Positions 36,042-48,600 are shown, counted from the first letter of the stretch. The stretch: DNA of 64,000 nucleotides from Sipunculus nudus (GCA_026874595.1 CM049306.1:79016142-79080141); one strand, 5' to 3'. Notes: generated from the sequence alone by a model not told the origin. Translations and numbers: made by a program.

Positions 36042-36630
36042 CTTTTTAAAAACCAAACGGTATTTTATCAAACGTAGAACTATAACATGGACATTTATAA
36101 TATATATAAACATATCCTCCTATATATTTATATATTTGACTTATATATACCTTTGTTTTAATATTAAAACATACATGGGCACGTTATTAATTTTGTGTTA
36201 CATATATATTTATATTTTATATTATTTTTATGTATAACATTGAGTAGCATTATGAAGTGGGTGTCTTTTAAAGTGTGTTTTTATTCACCAAATGAAACAG
36301 CCTGTTTAAATTAAATGAAACGATTAGAATCATTATGTACATCACGAAATATTCATTATGTTAACATATTTACGTTATTTCAGCGGGTCAAATCTGTTAA
36401 TCAATATTAAAATATTTTAAAACTCCGATATCGGTACTTTTATTTATTTGAGTGTATCCTGTATCTCTTAGAATAAACATATCAATTCAAATGTCAGTAA
36501 AACAACAAACATTTGCTGTCCTCTCAAACAGTAAATGAGATCACTTTGGTATTTATATATATATGTATATATTTTTTTTTATATAGAGATAATGTACAAC
36601 AAAATGGCTCATTAGTTTTTCATAACCGCG
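35463..36630. other. AT-rich DNA after the copy B gene
   Basis: No gene. Contains a (TA)n tract at about 36,000-36,040 and T/A runs. The 82-codon frame across it is a translation of TA-rich DNA. Confidence 0.6.
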
Positions 36631-36637
36631 CTCCGGG

Positions 36638-36798
36638 AAAGGGGATTCCCCTATTGGCTGCATAGCCGCCTCTGATTGGCTAGTCACGGATGATAGGGCC
36701 ATTGGGAAATCCCCTTCCTCAGAATGATCACGAAAACAACTTACCCCAGCTGTGTGTTTTAAGGACACCGGTTTTCGGGTCCTGTGAACCACGTGGTT
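36638..36798. promoter_or_regulatory. Promoter-like cluster: two kappaB-like sites, CCAAT boxes, E-box
   Basis: GGGGATTCCCC at 36,641-36,651 is a palindromic kappaB-type site. GGGAAATCCCC at 36,704-36,714 is the reverse of GGGGATTTCCC, a canonical one. They form imperfect arms around ATTGG at 36,653 and GATTGGCTA at 36,674 (reverse TAGCCAATCA, the NF-Y consensus), and a third ATTGG at 36,701. A CACGTG E-box inside AACCACGTGGTT follows at 36,787-36,798. The block is GC-rich in AT-rich surroundings and lies between convergent gene copies. No transcript start or gene is identified. It could also be a small dispersed element. Confidence 0.45.
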
Positions 36799-37440
36799 GA
36801 ATGTTCTATTTTTTTGTCAAATGTATGTAAATTTAACTCAAATAGGTTTATTTTTCATGGTTTATGTCAGTAAAAGTACAAATATACAGTAATATGTGGA
36901 GGTTTCAAGTGTAATATTTGGACAGCTTTTGAACATACGATATATTATTCATAATACATCATGTCAGACTACAGGGAGTTCAGTATGTGTATCTTACATC
37001 GCTTGCACAAGCAGGTAATGGACAGTGGCATTGTGCAACACTCTCCGACACATATATACACATACACTTTATATTATTGGTTATTATATGGACCCGGAGT
37101 TAGACACGACATCATTATCATCAGCTGTCACCATTGAATGATGTATATATGAACTGATGAAACTGACATATATTGTGAATGACACTTGCAAAATCAGCTC
37201 ACCTCAGTATAATCTGCCAGGTACAAAATCCATTCTGAACGTGTCTTGTTGCATTGTGTCTCGAGCGTTGTTGATACCGGCATCCTGGTGAGCGCCTTGT
37301 CACGTGACCTATTTGTCGAAGGCATACTTACAAGTAGTGAGTATGGTCATGTGACAAATGAAACCACGTACAAATGTTATTGGCACAGTATGATGTCTTA
37401 CATATACAATCAAACAAATCATGTATTAACGCCCCTCTCG

Positions 37441-37518
37441 CCGTCTCTCTCTCTCTCTCTCTCTCCCCCTCTCTCTCTCTGTGTTTATATATGTGTATGT
37501 GTCTAACTCTCTCAGTTC

Positions 37519-37570
<52 letters not shown>
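37441..37570. repeat. (CT)n microsatellite, interrupted
   Basis: CT tracts at 37,444-37,480 and 37,522-37,570 around a TGTGTATGTGT spacer. All open frames crossing it on both strands are artefacts. Confidence 0.95.
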
Positions 37571-37573
<3 letters not shown>

Positions 37574-38016
37574 TGACTGAAAAATGGATGTTTTGATTTG
37601 CATAGCGTACAAAATTTGTACACGAGTTCATGAATACAACCATTGCGGGCGCATGTTGGTCAGGTTTCGTGTATACTGTATTTTTAAGGTTACTCCTCAC
37701 ATAAGTGTAACATGCTGATGCACCAGGTTACATTTCGAACGTATATCACGGAACAACAAATGACAATTTTCTAGCACCTTTTGCTAAATGAATGAGTATT
37801 TTGCTAAATGAATCAGTATTATTATTTTTTTAGCAAATTATCTGCTATCAAAAGGAGTATTGTGGCGATTTATAATGAGTTAAATAACATGAAATAAATA
37901 CATATAATCTGGGACGCCGCGAAAGTCTTGACCTGTTTAGTAAGAGATGCAGAAATGATAGCGTCAGTTCAAGTGGCCATATCTGTTTATCCTTGTAATG
38001 TAGGAGGGTCGTATGT

Positions 38017-38057
38017 GTGACGTAACAGACATGTGACGTACAAAACCTCTGTGACGT
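38017..38057 (+). promoter_or_regulatory. Three spaced GTGACGT motifs
   Basis: GTGACGT occurs at 38,017-38,023, 38,033-38,039 and 38,051-38,057, spaced 16 and 18 bp. TGACG is the half site of CREB/ATF factors. The cluster lies just outside the start of the C-copy 3' flank. The role is unproven. Confidence 0.25.
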
Positions 38058-38079
38058 GGGCGCATTTATTACCGGTATG

Positions 38080-38350
38080 CAAAAAGGCATTTACCTACAC
38101 ATGAAATGGCTGACCATAGGTCAGGTGCACATACATACTTAAATCTTTTAATGCGCTTGACCTTTCAATTCAAGGGATACCGTTTCATTAAAACGTTTTG
38201 CTTCGTATAGGCAGCGGATGAATGAGCGAATCTTACCTTTTGTGTATCTCTAAAGTTTAAGATCTAGCATTACATTAAAAGTTGAGTATAAACATTATGA
38301 AAATCTTACTATTACTCAATATTCAGTTATAACAAATGGATATATAAATT

Positions 38351-38421
<71 letters not shown>

Positions 38422-39663
38422 TGAAGCTTTAAGCTGCTCTTTATCCGGAATGACTTCAATGTCTAGATTGAACCTAGTTTTTTTTTTTGGGGGGGGGGGT
38501 ACATTATCGTGGAAGAGAAACAGGTACCCCGAACCTCCCAGCTCATGTTCTGCCGAGTTATGGTTCAATGGTAATATACACCCCTGAATATACTGCAGTA
38601 TAGAAGGTCATAGATACACTGCTACTACCTTCCTGGTCACCGTGCAAGGGAGCAGTGGACCTTGGTCATAGAACATCCTAATGTGAAACGTTTCCTTGGA
38701 GCTTCACTAATCATTTCTGTTGTTCAGACAAGTTGAAGAAATCCAGGTAAGATAACGACATGAACATTTTTCTAGAAATATTTATTTGTTCATCTGTGGA
38801 TGTATCTTGATAAGACTAGTGTTGCAAAAACAAAAAATAGTGCATTCATTGGCTTAGCCGCCACTTGGTATCCTTTTTGAAATATTTCCGGAAACAGCGT
38901 TTCAGAACAAATTCAAAATATTTCTGTCTGCATATTTCTGTTAAATTCTGTTAAAGTAATTGGACTATTCAGCGAAAAGGTATTCCAAGCATGGACGCTC
39001 TGCAGTGTCTAAGTAATTTTCATCATGTTGTTCATGATGGACACAATGCCTTGGAACTCTGAAAGGTGAACGCATCCCCACAAGAGGCGCTTTACAAAAT
39101 TTCTTCATCGGGTGAGCGATAATACTATCATAACCTCGCACCTGCCCTTGCCGCCTATATAAGCGATTTTGAATATCTAACTTTGACTGTCCTATCCACT
39201 GAAATCATGCTAATTTCAACTCGAAATAAGACTTATAACAACTTATGAATCTTTCTACTTAGGTGCTAAGTGATCCTTTCTCGTTAATAAACGGTATTCT
39301 GCACAGTGCACGAATGTATTAGAATTTTCCTTTTAAAATTGTTTACCTATCGGAAATGTATTTGTTTGCAAAGAATACATAATTATCCTGTACTCCATGT
39401 GCTCTTGTCTACACATTTCTTATACACATTAACAATTCAATTAAGAATATATATTTTTGTACATGTACATCATTTACATGTATATTTGCAAAGTTTTCAA
39501 TCAATAAGCTCGTTCACTGAACACAAAATGCACAACAAAAGCACTACATGTAGCTATTCATTATAATCACAATACAGAAAACAGTACAAAAAGCTCGAAG
39601 ATTATTCTAAATAACAAAATATAAGTACCAAGTACCTTTTGATATCAAAATAATATATAAATA

Positions 39664-39717
<54 letters not shown>

Positions 39718-40921
39718 GATAGTGAGTGATTGGGTCCGTTATATTGACAAGAATGTCCATGTAATCTTTATCCCAAATAATTTAAGTTAACTTTATACCC
39801 AATATAGCTAACATTCTAGCGTTGTTCCCTTCACAGCCTCGGAGTTGTATTTACTTTGAAATACTTTCACTTCTCAAAATCCGCACACAATTCGAACACA
39901 GTGGATGGTAATAACACTCAATGCACATCATTATTTCAGATGTCTCTACAATGGGAATTGTCTAATAAGTATATATATAGTTTCAAGGAAAACTGGACAA
40001 GTTCCTTGAACATCTGGCCAGACCAAATGTGGTTACGTGGCTTAATATAACTATGAACATGTTTAATTATTAGTTCCCTTCATTAATGTGTGTGACAGGT
40101 TTTGAAATGATATCCATACAACAACTTAAAACAATGCAACACATTAGGGGTAACAAATAAGCATCTCGTGTCCCAATGCTTAAGAACACTCCAAGCACTT
40201 GACTTTACGGCCTTCCGGACTCCGGGGATCCAGCATTTAAATCGTGTATGTCAAATTTTAAAATTTCTCAGTATAACAAATTATCTGTAAAAGGATACAA
40301 TGTAGAATACATTTTTGTATAGTATATGCTTTTTTCAAAGGTAGTGAATATAATTCATGAAAAAAAGAAAAGAAAGTAAATGAGTTTCCTCGAAACACAT
40401 GTTCATACATCTTTTAACCTGTTAAAAAAGCAAAATTACACCGTATGTAAATATAACAATATAACACAATGAGACATATATATATATATATACGTATTCT
40501 GTATAGAGGTTTTTCCTAGGTTACTTAGTTTCATATATCTTCTTATTCCGCTGACAACTTATTAGATGAAATGCATGTACTATCGCCAGATAGATAATTA
40601 CATTCTAAATTAAATGAGATTCAACATCAGTATTTTCAAGTGATGGCCACATGTCGGTCGATCAGGGGGCAATGTCCTATGCACTAGTTTGGAGATTTCA
40701 TATCATTTCAGTAATTTGATTAATAAACAACTAAAATACGTATATACGTATGTTTTTCAACAAATTAGTGATAACCTATTCAGCATATTTTTATTTTAAA
40801 ATTTTATAAATGTATTTATTTCAAAGTTTAGGATTTGGGAGCTTGTATATATTACATACCTTTCACTAAATTTCTATTAATCACTTATCTAAAAGAATCT
40901 AAAAAGAACGTTATTAATTAC
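38080..40921 (-). repeat. Copy C, 3' flank and intron-2 region
   Basis: 38,080-38,290 and 38,500-38,760 align with 49,325-49,520 and 49,600-49,850 on the + strand (for example ATGAAATGGCTGACCATAGGTCA and GTGGACCTTGGTCATAGAA). 39,720-39,960 aligns with 51,205-51,450. It is thus a direct duplicate of the D flank and lies downstream of the reversed ankyrin exons. No exon 3 is found. TA tracts occur at about 38,350-38,420 and 39,664-39,714. Confidence 0.65.
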
Positions 40922-41145
40922 CTGCCTACCAATGCTGGATTAGCCAATCAGCGATGTGAATGTGTCCTTACGACTGGGGCCACCCCGATAACATGTAATC
41001 CCAGCTTATTTCTCACAAATATATCTGACCCTGAATTCACAAGTGATTTCACCATGTCAAGATGACAAACAAACGCCGCTAGATGGCAGGGCGTGTTCCT
41101 TTGGGTTGTGTGAGTATGAGACTCGCTTCCTGTTCGAGAAGGAGT
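40922..41145 (-). pseudogene. Ankyrin exon 2, copy C (frameshifted)
   Basis: On the - strand the acceptor ACACAAATAG and the donor GGCAG|GTAATT frame exactly 224 nt, as in A and B. The start reads LLLEQEASL, then a small deletion shifts the frame into a TAG. The later part (GTGAAATCACTTGTGAATTC, TGATTGGCTAATC) remains similar to B. Compensating indels restore the length but not the frame. Confidence 0.8.
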
Positions 41146-41184
41146 CTATTTGTGTAGAGAAAGAGTATATAGGTATCTACAGAG

Positions 41185-41287
41185 TGATTTCACCATGTCA
41201 AGATTACGACCGAACGCCGTTAGATGGCAGGGCGTCTCCCCTATAGTCATGTGAGTGCGAGGACTCGCTCCCTGCTCGAGAAGCAGC
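41185..41287 (-). pseudogene. Duplicated first half of ankyrin exon 2, copy C
   Basis: On the - strand, CACACTTATAG|GCTGCTTCTCGAGCAGG opens a second, better exon start (LLLEQGASPRTH, then ETPCHLTAFGR.LDMVKSL). After about 103 nt it runs straight into a repeated intron end (CTGTAGATACCT...TAG) and the full exon at 41,145. A tandem duplication of about 140 bp took in the acceptor and half the exon. Confidence 0.75.
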
Positions 41288-41439
41288 CTATAAGTGTGAA
41301 GAAAGTGTATAAAGGTATCTACGGAGTTCGAACGAGAAAGTTTCAAAGACTACAGCAGTAATAACATGGGACTCGAATGCTCTAGTCGCAGGAGTCTTGG
41401 TTACCACTACGCTCTTTATGTATGAAAATATGTATGTTT

Positions 41440-41442
41440 ATA

Positions 41443-41500
<58 letters not shown>
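41440..41500. repeat. (TA)n microsatellite
   Basis: TATTTATATA followed by a TA tract to 41,500. It lies about 60 bp upstream (in gene sense) of a CGAATGCTCTAGTCGCAGGAGTCTT motif that copy D also carries before its TA tract at 51,784. Confidence 0.9.
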
Positions 41501-41501
<1 letters not shown>

Positions 41502-42252
41502 TCATTCACTGAAAAATTGCTAAAATCAGACTTTATAGGAACATCAAGTAGTCTTAATCAACCACAGCTCTTGTTGATTCTTTATCTGAGGAAGTCTGTA
41601 AATTACAAGACTATAAGACAGATCGCATAAAATGCAAATAAAATACTTAAAGTAGGCCTGAATAATTGTCACTGGCATGAGGTGGTAGACACAAACGTCA
41701 CACCCGAGAACACAACAGAACTTTATTCATGAAAAATGGCTACAGGGCCTACAGTTTCCAACATTATTCAAAATCATAAATGTTTAGACAGCCTGAATAC
41801 TACATTTTATGCTTATTGTAGAAATAAAAAGTGAAAGTTTACAAATGAAGTATGAGCATAAATAAAACAGAGACAAAGACAGAGATATATATAGTCTTTA
41901 AATGTGTACATGAACATCCATTTATTTAAAATGCTGTGTGCTTACAAACGTTCCACACACACACTAACACAACACACATATATATATAAACCAAAACAAT
42001 AATTTAGTTGCCCTCCAACGATATGTACTATCACGAGTATACAGCGGTGGGGAAACTTCCTGGTAGCGTGTATATTTTGTTTTGAGTGTAAGTCTTCCTC
42101 TTCTGAATAGCTTATGTAGAAATCTGAAAGTATATAGCAGTATCAACTGATTTATATACTTTAAAAAATGAAGTAGAAATACACATTTTACAGACAGGCA
42201 AAGGATTTGACCCGAAATAAGTCATGAGAGTTTAACAAAAAGTGTGTGTGTA

Positions 42253-42303
<51 letters not shown>

Positions 42304-43917
42304 TAGCTGATAAACCTGGTAACCGGGCCTTTTATCAGGGTTGGAGAAGGTACTAAATGAGATGTGAAATTCATACATTAGTATATTTATCTTTACTTCC
42401 TGCTTCCTTTTATAAGTATTAGATATGGGTGTGTGTGCGTATGTGTGATGGTGTGTAATGTATGTGCAAATGTGGTCACATTTGTTCAAAAGTTCTTATG
42501 CCTACATTTAGTACAGCTTTATAAAAAAAAATCGACAGGGTTTTCATCAAAGACAAAAAAAAATAATCAGCTATAAGACCTCACGGTTAATCTGTACATG
42601 CTATATATTGATATAATAATACAAATAATGCAAGGTATGCTTACAGGAAGATCAGCATAAATTTGAATTTATTGAGATTTCCGATTGAGATTTTATTAGA
42701 AAATGACCGGTGTGTACAGCCAACCACAGAAATAAGTTGAGTTGGATATTCCAGTATTTTATATAGACGCACATGTTTTAGGGGTTGAGGAAAAGCTCCT
42801 TTGAGGAGGAAGTTCGATAACGATTTAATGGATCTCTTAATCACCACATGCGATGACATCTTCAGTCTGTGCCCTACATTTTATCTGAAGGTCGCGGCTG
42901 TAGATAGTTTATTGCAGAAAAAGTGCATGTCCTGTTAATTGTTTCTAGTGTTATTTTATATTCCGCGTGATTTGATACAAGGGAGACATATTAACAAGCA
43001 CGAGGTTAGATGTAAAGAATTTTCTCCTCTTGAGTCAAGTTACTGATTATTTTCTTACTGCTATTTTGAGACCATTTCCTCAGGCCTTATATTATAATAT
43101 TTTTTTTCATTTTCTTTATAAAATTTAAATACTTCACACATTGCTTCACACAAAAATACTGTTATTAAATAATAAAAGCAATTTCCGACGGATTTTAACT
43201 GAAGTACAAATCCATATTTGTATATTGAATTATTCGAAATATAATCTTTAAGAAAACGGTGGTCATCGAGTGATGGAAGTGATTATGGTTAATAATATAA
43301 GTTAAACAGAGAAACAAAAACACATATAAATAATATAAAAAAATATTAATACCATGCTTTAATTTACGTACTCAACTCTGCCTGAGCGGTTACTAAATTC
43401 ATAATAAAAAAAACAAATTATCCGAAATGGATAATTTTTATTGCTCATACAGCCCAACTTATTTTATTTCACTTGTTATCTTATGGATTTTTATAATTTT
43501 TATCTACTAGTTGATTAAAATGTATTGACATCAATTATGTATTATTCCTTGTGTATTAACATATAATATGAATCTGAATTAGGTAAAAATAATAAGAATA
43601 AATATATATATATGAGAAGTGACTTGATCAATATATCAAAATAATATATGCATAAGATATTTTTTATTCTATTATTTACAATTAAGATATTAAAAAATTT
43701 TTATATTTATAAATATTTATTGACAGAAGATATATTGTGACAAATAAGACCTAATGGGGAAATGCTTAATTATTAAAATAGAAATATAAATTATATACAA
43801 AATATTAAGTACAATACCTTGGTACAGCTGACCAAGTATCGCTTTAACACTTTGCAAGAAAATATTGATATAGGATAAAAATGTAATATAAATCGGAAAA
43901 TTTAGACATTTTTTTAC
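41501..43917 (-). other. Intron-like sequence of copy C
   Basis: Non-coding. The block at 41,990-42,120 is the reverse complement of the intron-1 blocks of copies A (13,340-13,430) and B (33,090-33,225). A TA tract lies at 42,255-42,303. 42,900-43,900 is very AT-rich without features. Confidence 0.55.
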
Positions 43918-44350
43918 TTGGCTATTTCTATCCTGTCATTATCAGCAACAGCATGATAATGGATACAACTCCAGATCGTTTGCCCCGTGACATCAGCACT
44001 AAAACCTAGAACAGTGCAACAGATTCCGCGGCATGGTCCCCGGAAGAGGGCTGTTCAATCACCCTCGGGTCCAGGTTCATGGTTAAACATTAACAACATT
44101 GCCGTCGATTCTTTGAAGCTTTTAATAATTAGACCGCTGGAGACTCGCGTTTCCCATGGATGTTGCTTGCTTGGCACAGGAGAGCTCTATAACACCCCAC
44201 ATCAGCTCTGGTGATGTGTGCTTGATAAATGTGTCATATACTGGCAATATAGATACATTCATCTCTGAGTGTTGAGTACTTCGGGTATAAGTCAGCGGTT
44301 AATTTCCGACATATCACTTTAGGTGCAACAGGAATGGGCGTTTTTGGATA
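43918..44350 (-). pseudogene. Ankyrin exon 1, copy C (broken)
   Basis: On the - strand this aligns over its whole length with 29,374-29,852. The start CCCATTCCTGTTGCACC is followed by an in-frame TAA. Later parts match the B gene around TTATAGAGCTCTCCTGTGCC, GATGTCACGGGGCAAACG and CTGATAATGACAGGATAGAA, with indels and stops between. The donor GCCAA|GTAAAA is kept; the acceptor AG is lost. Confidence 0.8.
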
Positions 44351-44573
44351 TTTAAACAAACCTCAGTAGATACCTGGCTGGCAGTTTTCTAATTGCTGCA
44401 AATCCAGCGGTGAACAGGAATATGACTATTATTACTCCCCTGTGTGCATTGAGTGAAAACATTCTCAAGTACCTGAACTATCTTCGCTGAAAATTGCGTG
44501 CAAAATATATCTATTAAGGTTATATAATAATTTATATAAAAAAAATTATTAGGTAATTATATAAAAATAAAAA

Positions 44574-44576
<3 letters not shown>

Positions 44577-44625
<49 letters not shown>
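44577..44625. repeat. (TA)n microsatellite
   Basis: A simple TA tract upstream (in gene sense) of the copy C exon 1. Confidence 0.9.
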
Positions 44626-44628
<3 letters not shown>

Positions 44629-45080
44629 CGTGCTTTACCAGAATATGACGGGTTATAGATTATTATATAGAGTATATCAGAAAAAAAAACAAATAGCCTG
44701 CCTCCACTCATTATAATAAGGCTTCCTCATATTTAAATAACCGATCCGTGAATGAAAAGCATTGGTAAAATGTAACTGATTGAAATACCAAATAACGTAA
44801 CGTGCACACAGGAATGTACACAGTATTCATTATAGTTCCTTAACACTGCGGTGTTGATCTTTTGTTTTCGTGTCCCTTATTATCGGAATTCTAATCTGGT
44901 TCCGTGCCAAAACTCATGATACCTACCACAATATTTCTATATGATGACGTCACTTCTAGTAGACTGCAAACAGACTCACTTCAAGAATGAACATACGTTG
45001 ACTGAAAAAAAATAAGAAATGCTGGGCAAAACAGTTTGGCCAAAGTGTTCATTCCTGATTGCCTATTGTCAGTGAAACCA

Positions 45081-45840
45081 TATATTTGTAAAAAGTCAAA
45101 TTAAAATAAGAATTTAATATACTATATATATATATATATATATATATACATTAATGTCGTTTACCATCTACCCATCTGACCCATCTTAAGATGGCGTTTA
45201 CCAAATAAACGATCGGATATTTGGTTGCCCATCTGATAATGGACCGCTCATCTCAGACCGATAATCCAATTATGATCTACTGATGCAGGCTTACAGCTCT
45301 GATTTGAGGCGAAAAAAGAAGAATTAAAATATTAAACACATGTTCATTTTTGATCCCAAAGTACTTTTATATTTTTATATTTGTAGGTTTTACTTATACC
45401 CCGATCTACAAATAAACATCTACATATATTTGTAAAAAGTCAAATTAAAATAAGAATTTAATATACTATGCATTTATATGAATCTTTATCTTCAAGAAAT
45501 AAATTATTGGGGAATTAAGGATATTTCCATTCACACACACACACACACATATATATATATACATTAATGTCGTTTATCATCTACCCATCTGACCCATCTT
45601 AAGATGGCGTTTACCAAATAAACGATCGGATATTTGGTTGCCCATCTGATAATGGACCGCTCATCTCAGACCGATAATCCAATTATGATCTACTGATGCA
45701 GGCTTACAGCTCTGATTTGAGGCGAAAAAAGAAGAATTAAAATATTAAACACATGTTCATTTTTGATCCCAAAGTACTTTTATATATTTATATTTGTAGG
45801 TTTTACTTATACCCCGATCTACAAATAAACATCTACATAT
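45081..45840. repeat. Near-identical tandem duplication
   Basis: Units 45,081-45,424 and 45,425-45,840 both begin TATTTGTAAAAAGTCAAATT and share about 285 bp (45,151-45,425 against 45,564-45,838) with only two or three differences. The second has about 69 extra bases, including a (CA)n run, before the shared core. The near-identity shows that this duplication is much younger than the gene copies. The core is rich in CATCT and ATCGGATAT motifs. Confidence 0.85.
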
Positions 45841-46349
45841 GTCAGATCTACCGAGGTATTTATAATAAAAAAACAACAATACATTGAAGAATAAATGGTG
45901 GCTAACATGGGGGCCGAGCGAGGAAGGGGGGGGGGGGGGGAACGATTGGCTAACATTATTGTATGAGCGATTGTTGTCCGAGCGGATTGTGGGGATACCT
46001 TACTCTATGAATTTATTTCGTATCACAAGGCATCCGGAGTGGCAATGTTTTTATCTTAAATCATTTTTTGATCAATTATAAAATCACCTCGTAAGTAACT
46101 TGTCACCATTTTTATCGAGACTAGCAGGTTTATTTATTTCGTTCTGTGTTGCATGAGGTTAATGTTCATATATTTCGATGGTGAACATTTTATAAAAAGG
46201 AAAGTAGATGAGTTTAAAGTTAAAAACCAGCAAGGGTTGTGTACCGTGTTCATTTGTTTTATTTTTTTGTTAAAATTAATCTAAATAAATTTAAATTTGC
46301 GTCTGCATGTTTTTTTTATAATAAATGTATATAAAATATTATCAAAATC

Positions 46350-46565
46350 AGTATATTAAAATTGGGCGATGGGCCAAATTGATATTGTTGAGAGAAGAAT
46401 GAGTCTGAACCAATAACTGATATCGGTTTTTGGGTCTTACCATTCTAGACATTTCAAAACCTGATTCCTAGACCTTGTTGATCGGATATTGGGCCTCACA
46501 ATCGGTGGGCCTTAAACAAAAACCGACATCCAATAACCAGATCGGAAAATGGCGCACAACTTATA
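46350..46565. mobile_element. Candidate interspersed element with ATCGG motifs
   Basis: This stretch carries GATATCGGTTTTTGGGTC, GATCGGATATTGGGCC, CAATCGGTGGGCC and AACCGACATCCAATAACC, a set of reverse-complementary short motifs. GATCGGATAT is also in the tandem duplication at 45,208 and 45,621. This suggests one family of dispersed repeats; the ends were not defined. Confidence 0.35.
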
Positions 46566-46571
46566 TGTATG

Positions 46572-46574
<3 letters not shown>

Positions 46575-46621
<47 letters not shown>
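46575..46621. repeat. (TA)n microsatellite
   Basis: TGTATATGTATATA leading into a TA tract. Confidence 0.9.
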
Positions 46622-46624
<3 letters not shown>

Positions 46625-47034
46625 TACGTCGTGTACTTATATATCAGTCTATCATGGTATATAAGGCAACCTAGCCGTGGCATGTATCAATGAATGGCAG
46701 AATTCATATATATTGCAAAGAAGAAGGACAGAATGATATGGAAGGGTTGGGGTTGAATCGACCCCCAAACGCCCGCTGGATCCGGCATATGGATAATAAA
46801 GCTTGTTAAAAGTCGAGTCGAAAAACCCCCGACTGAGTCATCAGGACACAGTATCCATGTGCTTTTTACCTTATAAGCCCATCTAATACAGAATTAAGGC
46901 CATTGGCTGGTGTTTACAATTGTACACGGTCCAAATATGTAATACGACAACATACCATTAGTGTTCTCTCTTTCCCTGTATATTTTCCCCGTATTCTAGA
47001 AAATTCTAGTCTGACCTGTTTTTAGGGTGACACG

Positions 47035-47150
47035 ATATCTATCAGTTACCATTTCGTCGACGTAAGATGACGTCATATTTCGTCTGTATCCCCTACTCCG
47101 CTATTTAATATGTGCGAAACGTGTTTTACATTGTAAAGATTTATCTAGCA
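47035..47150 (-). pseudogene. Ig-like exon end remnant, copy C
   Basis: The - strand reads GCTAGATAAATCTTTACAATG..., AATATGACGTCATCTTACGTC and ATGGTAACTGATAGATATCG, matching 26,140-26,245 and 22,620-22,750. It includes the codons for MTSSYV followed by MVTD. Flanking stops and a missing upstream half make it a relic. Confidence 0.4.
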
Positions 47151-47535
47151 AAGGATGGATTTAGGCGACAATATTGTTATATTGTTATGGCGATTATATT
47201 ATTTTCCTGAGTTCCTGTTTGTTGTTATCCACGCATATAATGTATATATACCCGTATGTAAATAATCTCTTAGTAAATATCTCTCTTGTATTTCTTACAT
47301 TTGAATATAGTGTAACTATATTTTAGTTATTCGGATAATTCTTGTTCTGAACACACAAACCAACCCACAAAGTGACACACGAACACACCAACACTTACAC
47401 ATAAATATGCAAACACATACGAACTGTTACATACAAACACTCGCAAATACATTTATATATTTCACAATAGGACAAACACCAGTTTTGTCGTAGGGGTATA
47501 TGTTTGTACCGGTAATCATGTTAAGATATAAATTC

Positions 47536-47575
<40 letters not shown>

Positions 47576-48459
47576 AGAGTACATGATGATTAATTATGGA
47601 ATTTGAATGCAAACACACGTGTCTGTAATATGAGAACATCATGACTCCGGTGAACCAGGAAGCAGCTACAAGTACAAGTCAAGAACCTTCAGCTGGGAAA
47701 TTATAAGTAGGTGGTCCTACTGACAAGAAGATTCTGTAACATTATTAATCGTCAATATTTTTTTCGTTTTAATTATATTTTTGGTTGTGGATTAACCGCC
47801 TCCGTTTTTTTAATGCTAACTTAACTACGTATTTGTACATCTGCAGACTTAACTTCCGGTTTCGGAATACGTGACAGGGCAGTATAACACGCTATCTCTC
47901 GATTTATATCTTACAAAAATGAACCAAGAGACAAAACCAAGAGAAAAGATATAACACATGGAACAACGTTGAACAGACGGGCTCCTGGACCCCCCCCCCC
48001 CTCCGGTAATCTACTCTCCTTAAACTTAACCGGCACTTTGTCTAGCTATAACCCTGATATATATATATATACCTGAACAAATCATTATCATTCAATACAC
48101 ATATCACTCAAAAGGCCAATATTACTGTATAATTTTGAACTGAGAGTCTGAGCTGAGGGCTGATATAATCATAAAACCAGTTTCTGTACTTCATTAAAAA
48201 CAGTATTATAAAATTAAACTTGTTGCTTTCATATTTAGGAAGATATAGACTTTCCTAATAATTCAAAATCAGCCTGTTATATGCCACTCTCTTGTTTAAT
48301 GTCCAAGGTATTATCAATTACTGTAAATATAATATTTACTCAACACTCTTTTCATTCATTTACCACACTCTATATGGCCAATTATAAATTCCGGCACTCT
48401 TCAGGGTCTCTTATTATTATGCGAACAGTGACACCCTTGCAAAATCGACAACCACTTTA

Positions 48460-48600
48460 ACATGTTTATTCAGGGAACAAAACCATCCCGTATACACGAC
48501 CATTTGGTTAACGTGACCTCCGAAGTAACACAGCCACACAGTAGCACAACCATCCCGGTTTTACTTATGGTGGTCAATAATTGGTTGTATTAGTTGGTCT
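48460..48600 (-). repeat. 17-bp-period minisatellite, copy C (short)
   Basis: Reversed units such as ACAACCATCCCGGTTTTAC and CACAGCCACACAGTAGCACA correspond to GTAAAACCGGGATGGTTGT on the - strand. Only a few units remain. Confidence 0.55.

Noticed and set aside
36553-36792. 79-codon minus-strand frame over the kappaB/CCAAT block
   Set aside because: Its non-TA part coincides with the motif cluster and mirror arms. There is no domain, and it ends in TA-repeat residues.
40835-41246. Plus-strand frames of 67-76 codons
   Set aside because: They are antisense to ankyrin exon 2 of copy C and its partial duplicate.
43987-44214. 75-codon plus-strand frame
   Set aside because: It is antisense to the broken ankyrin exon 1 of copy C.
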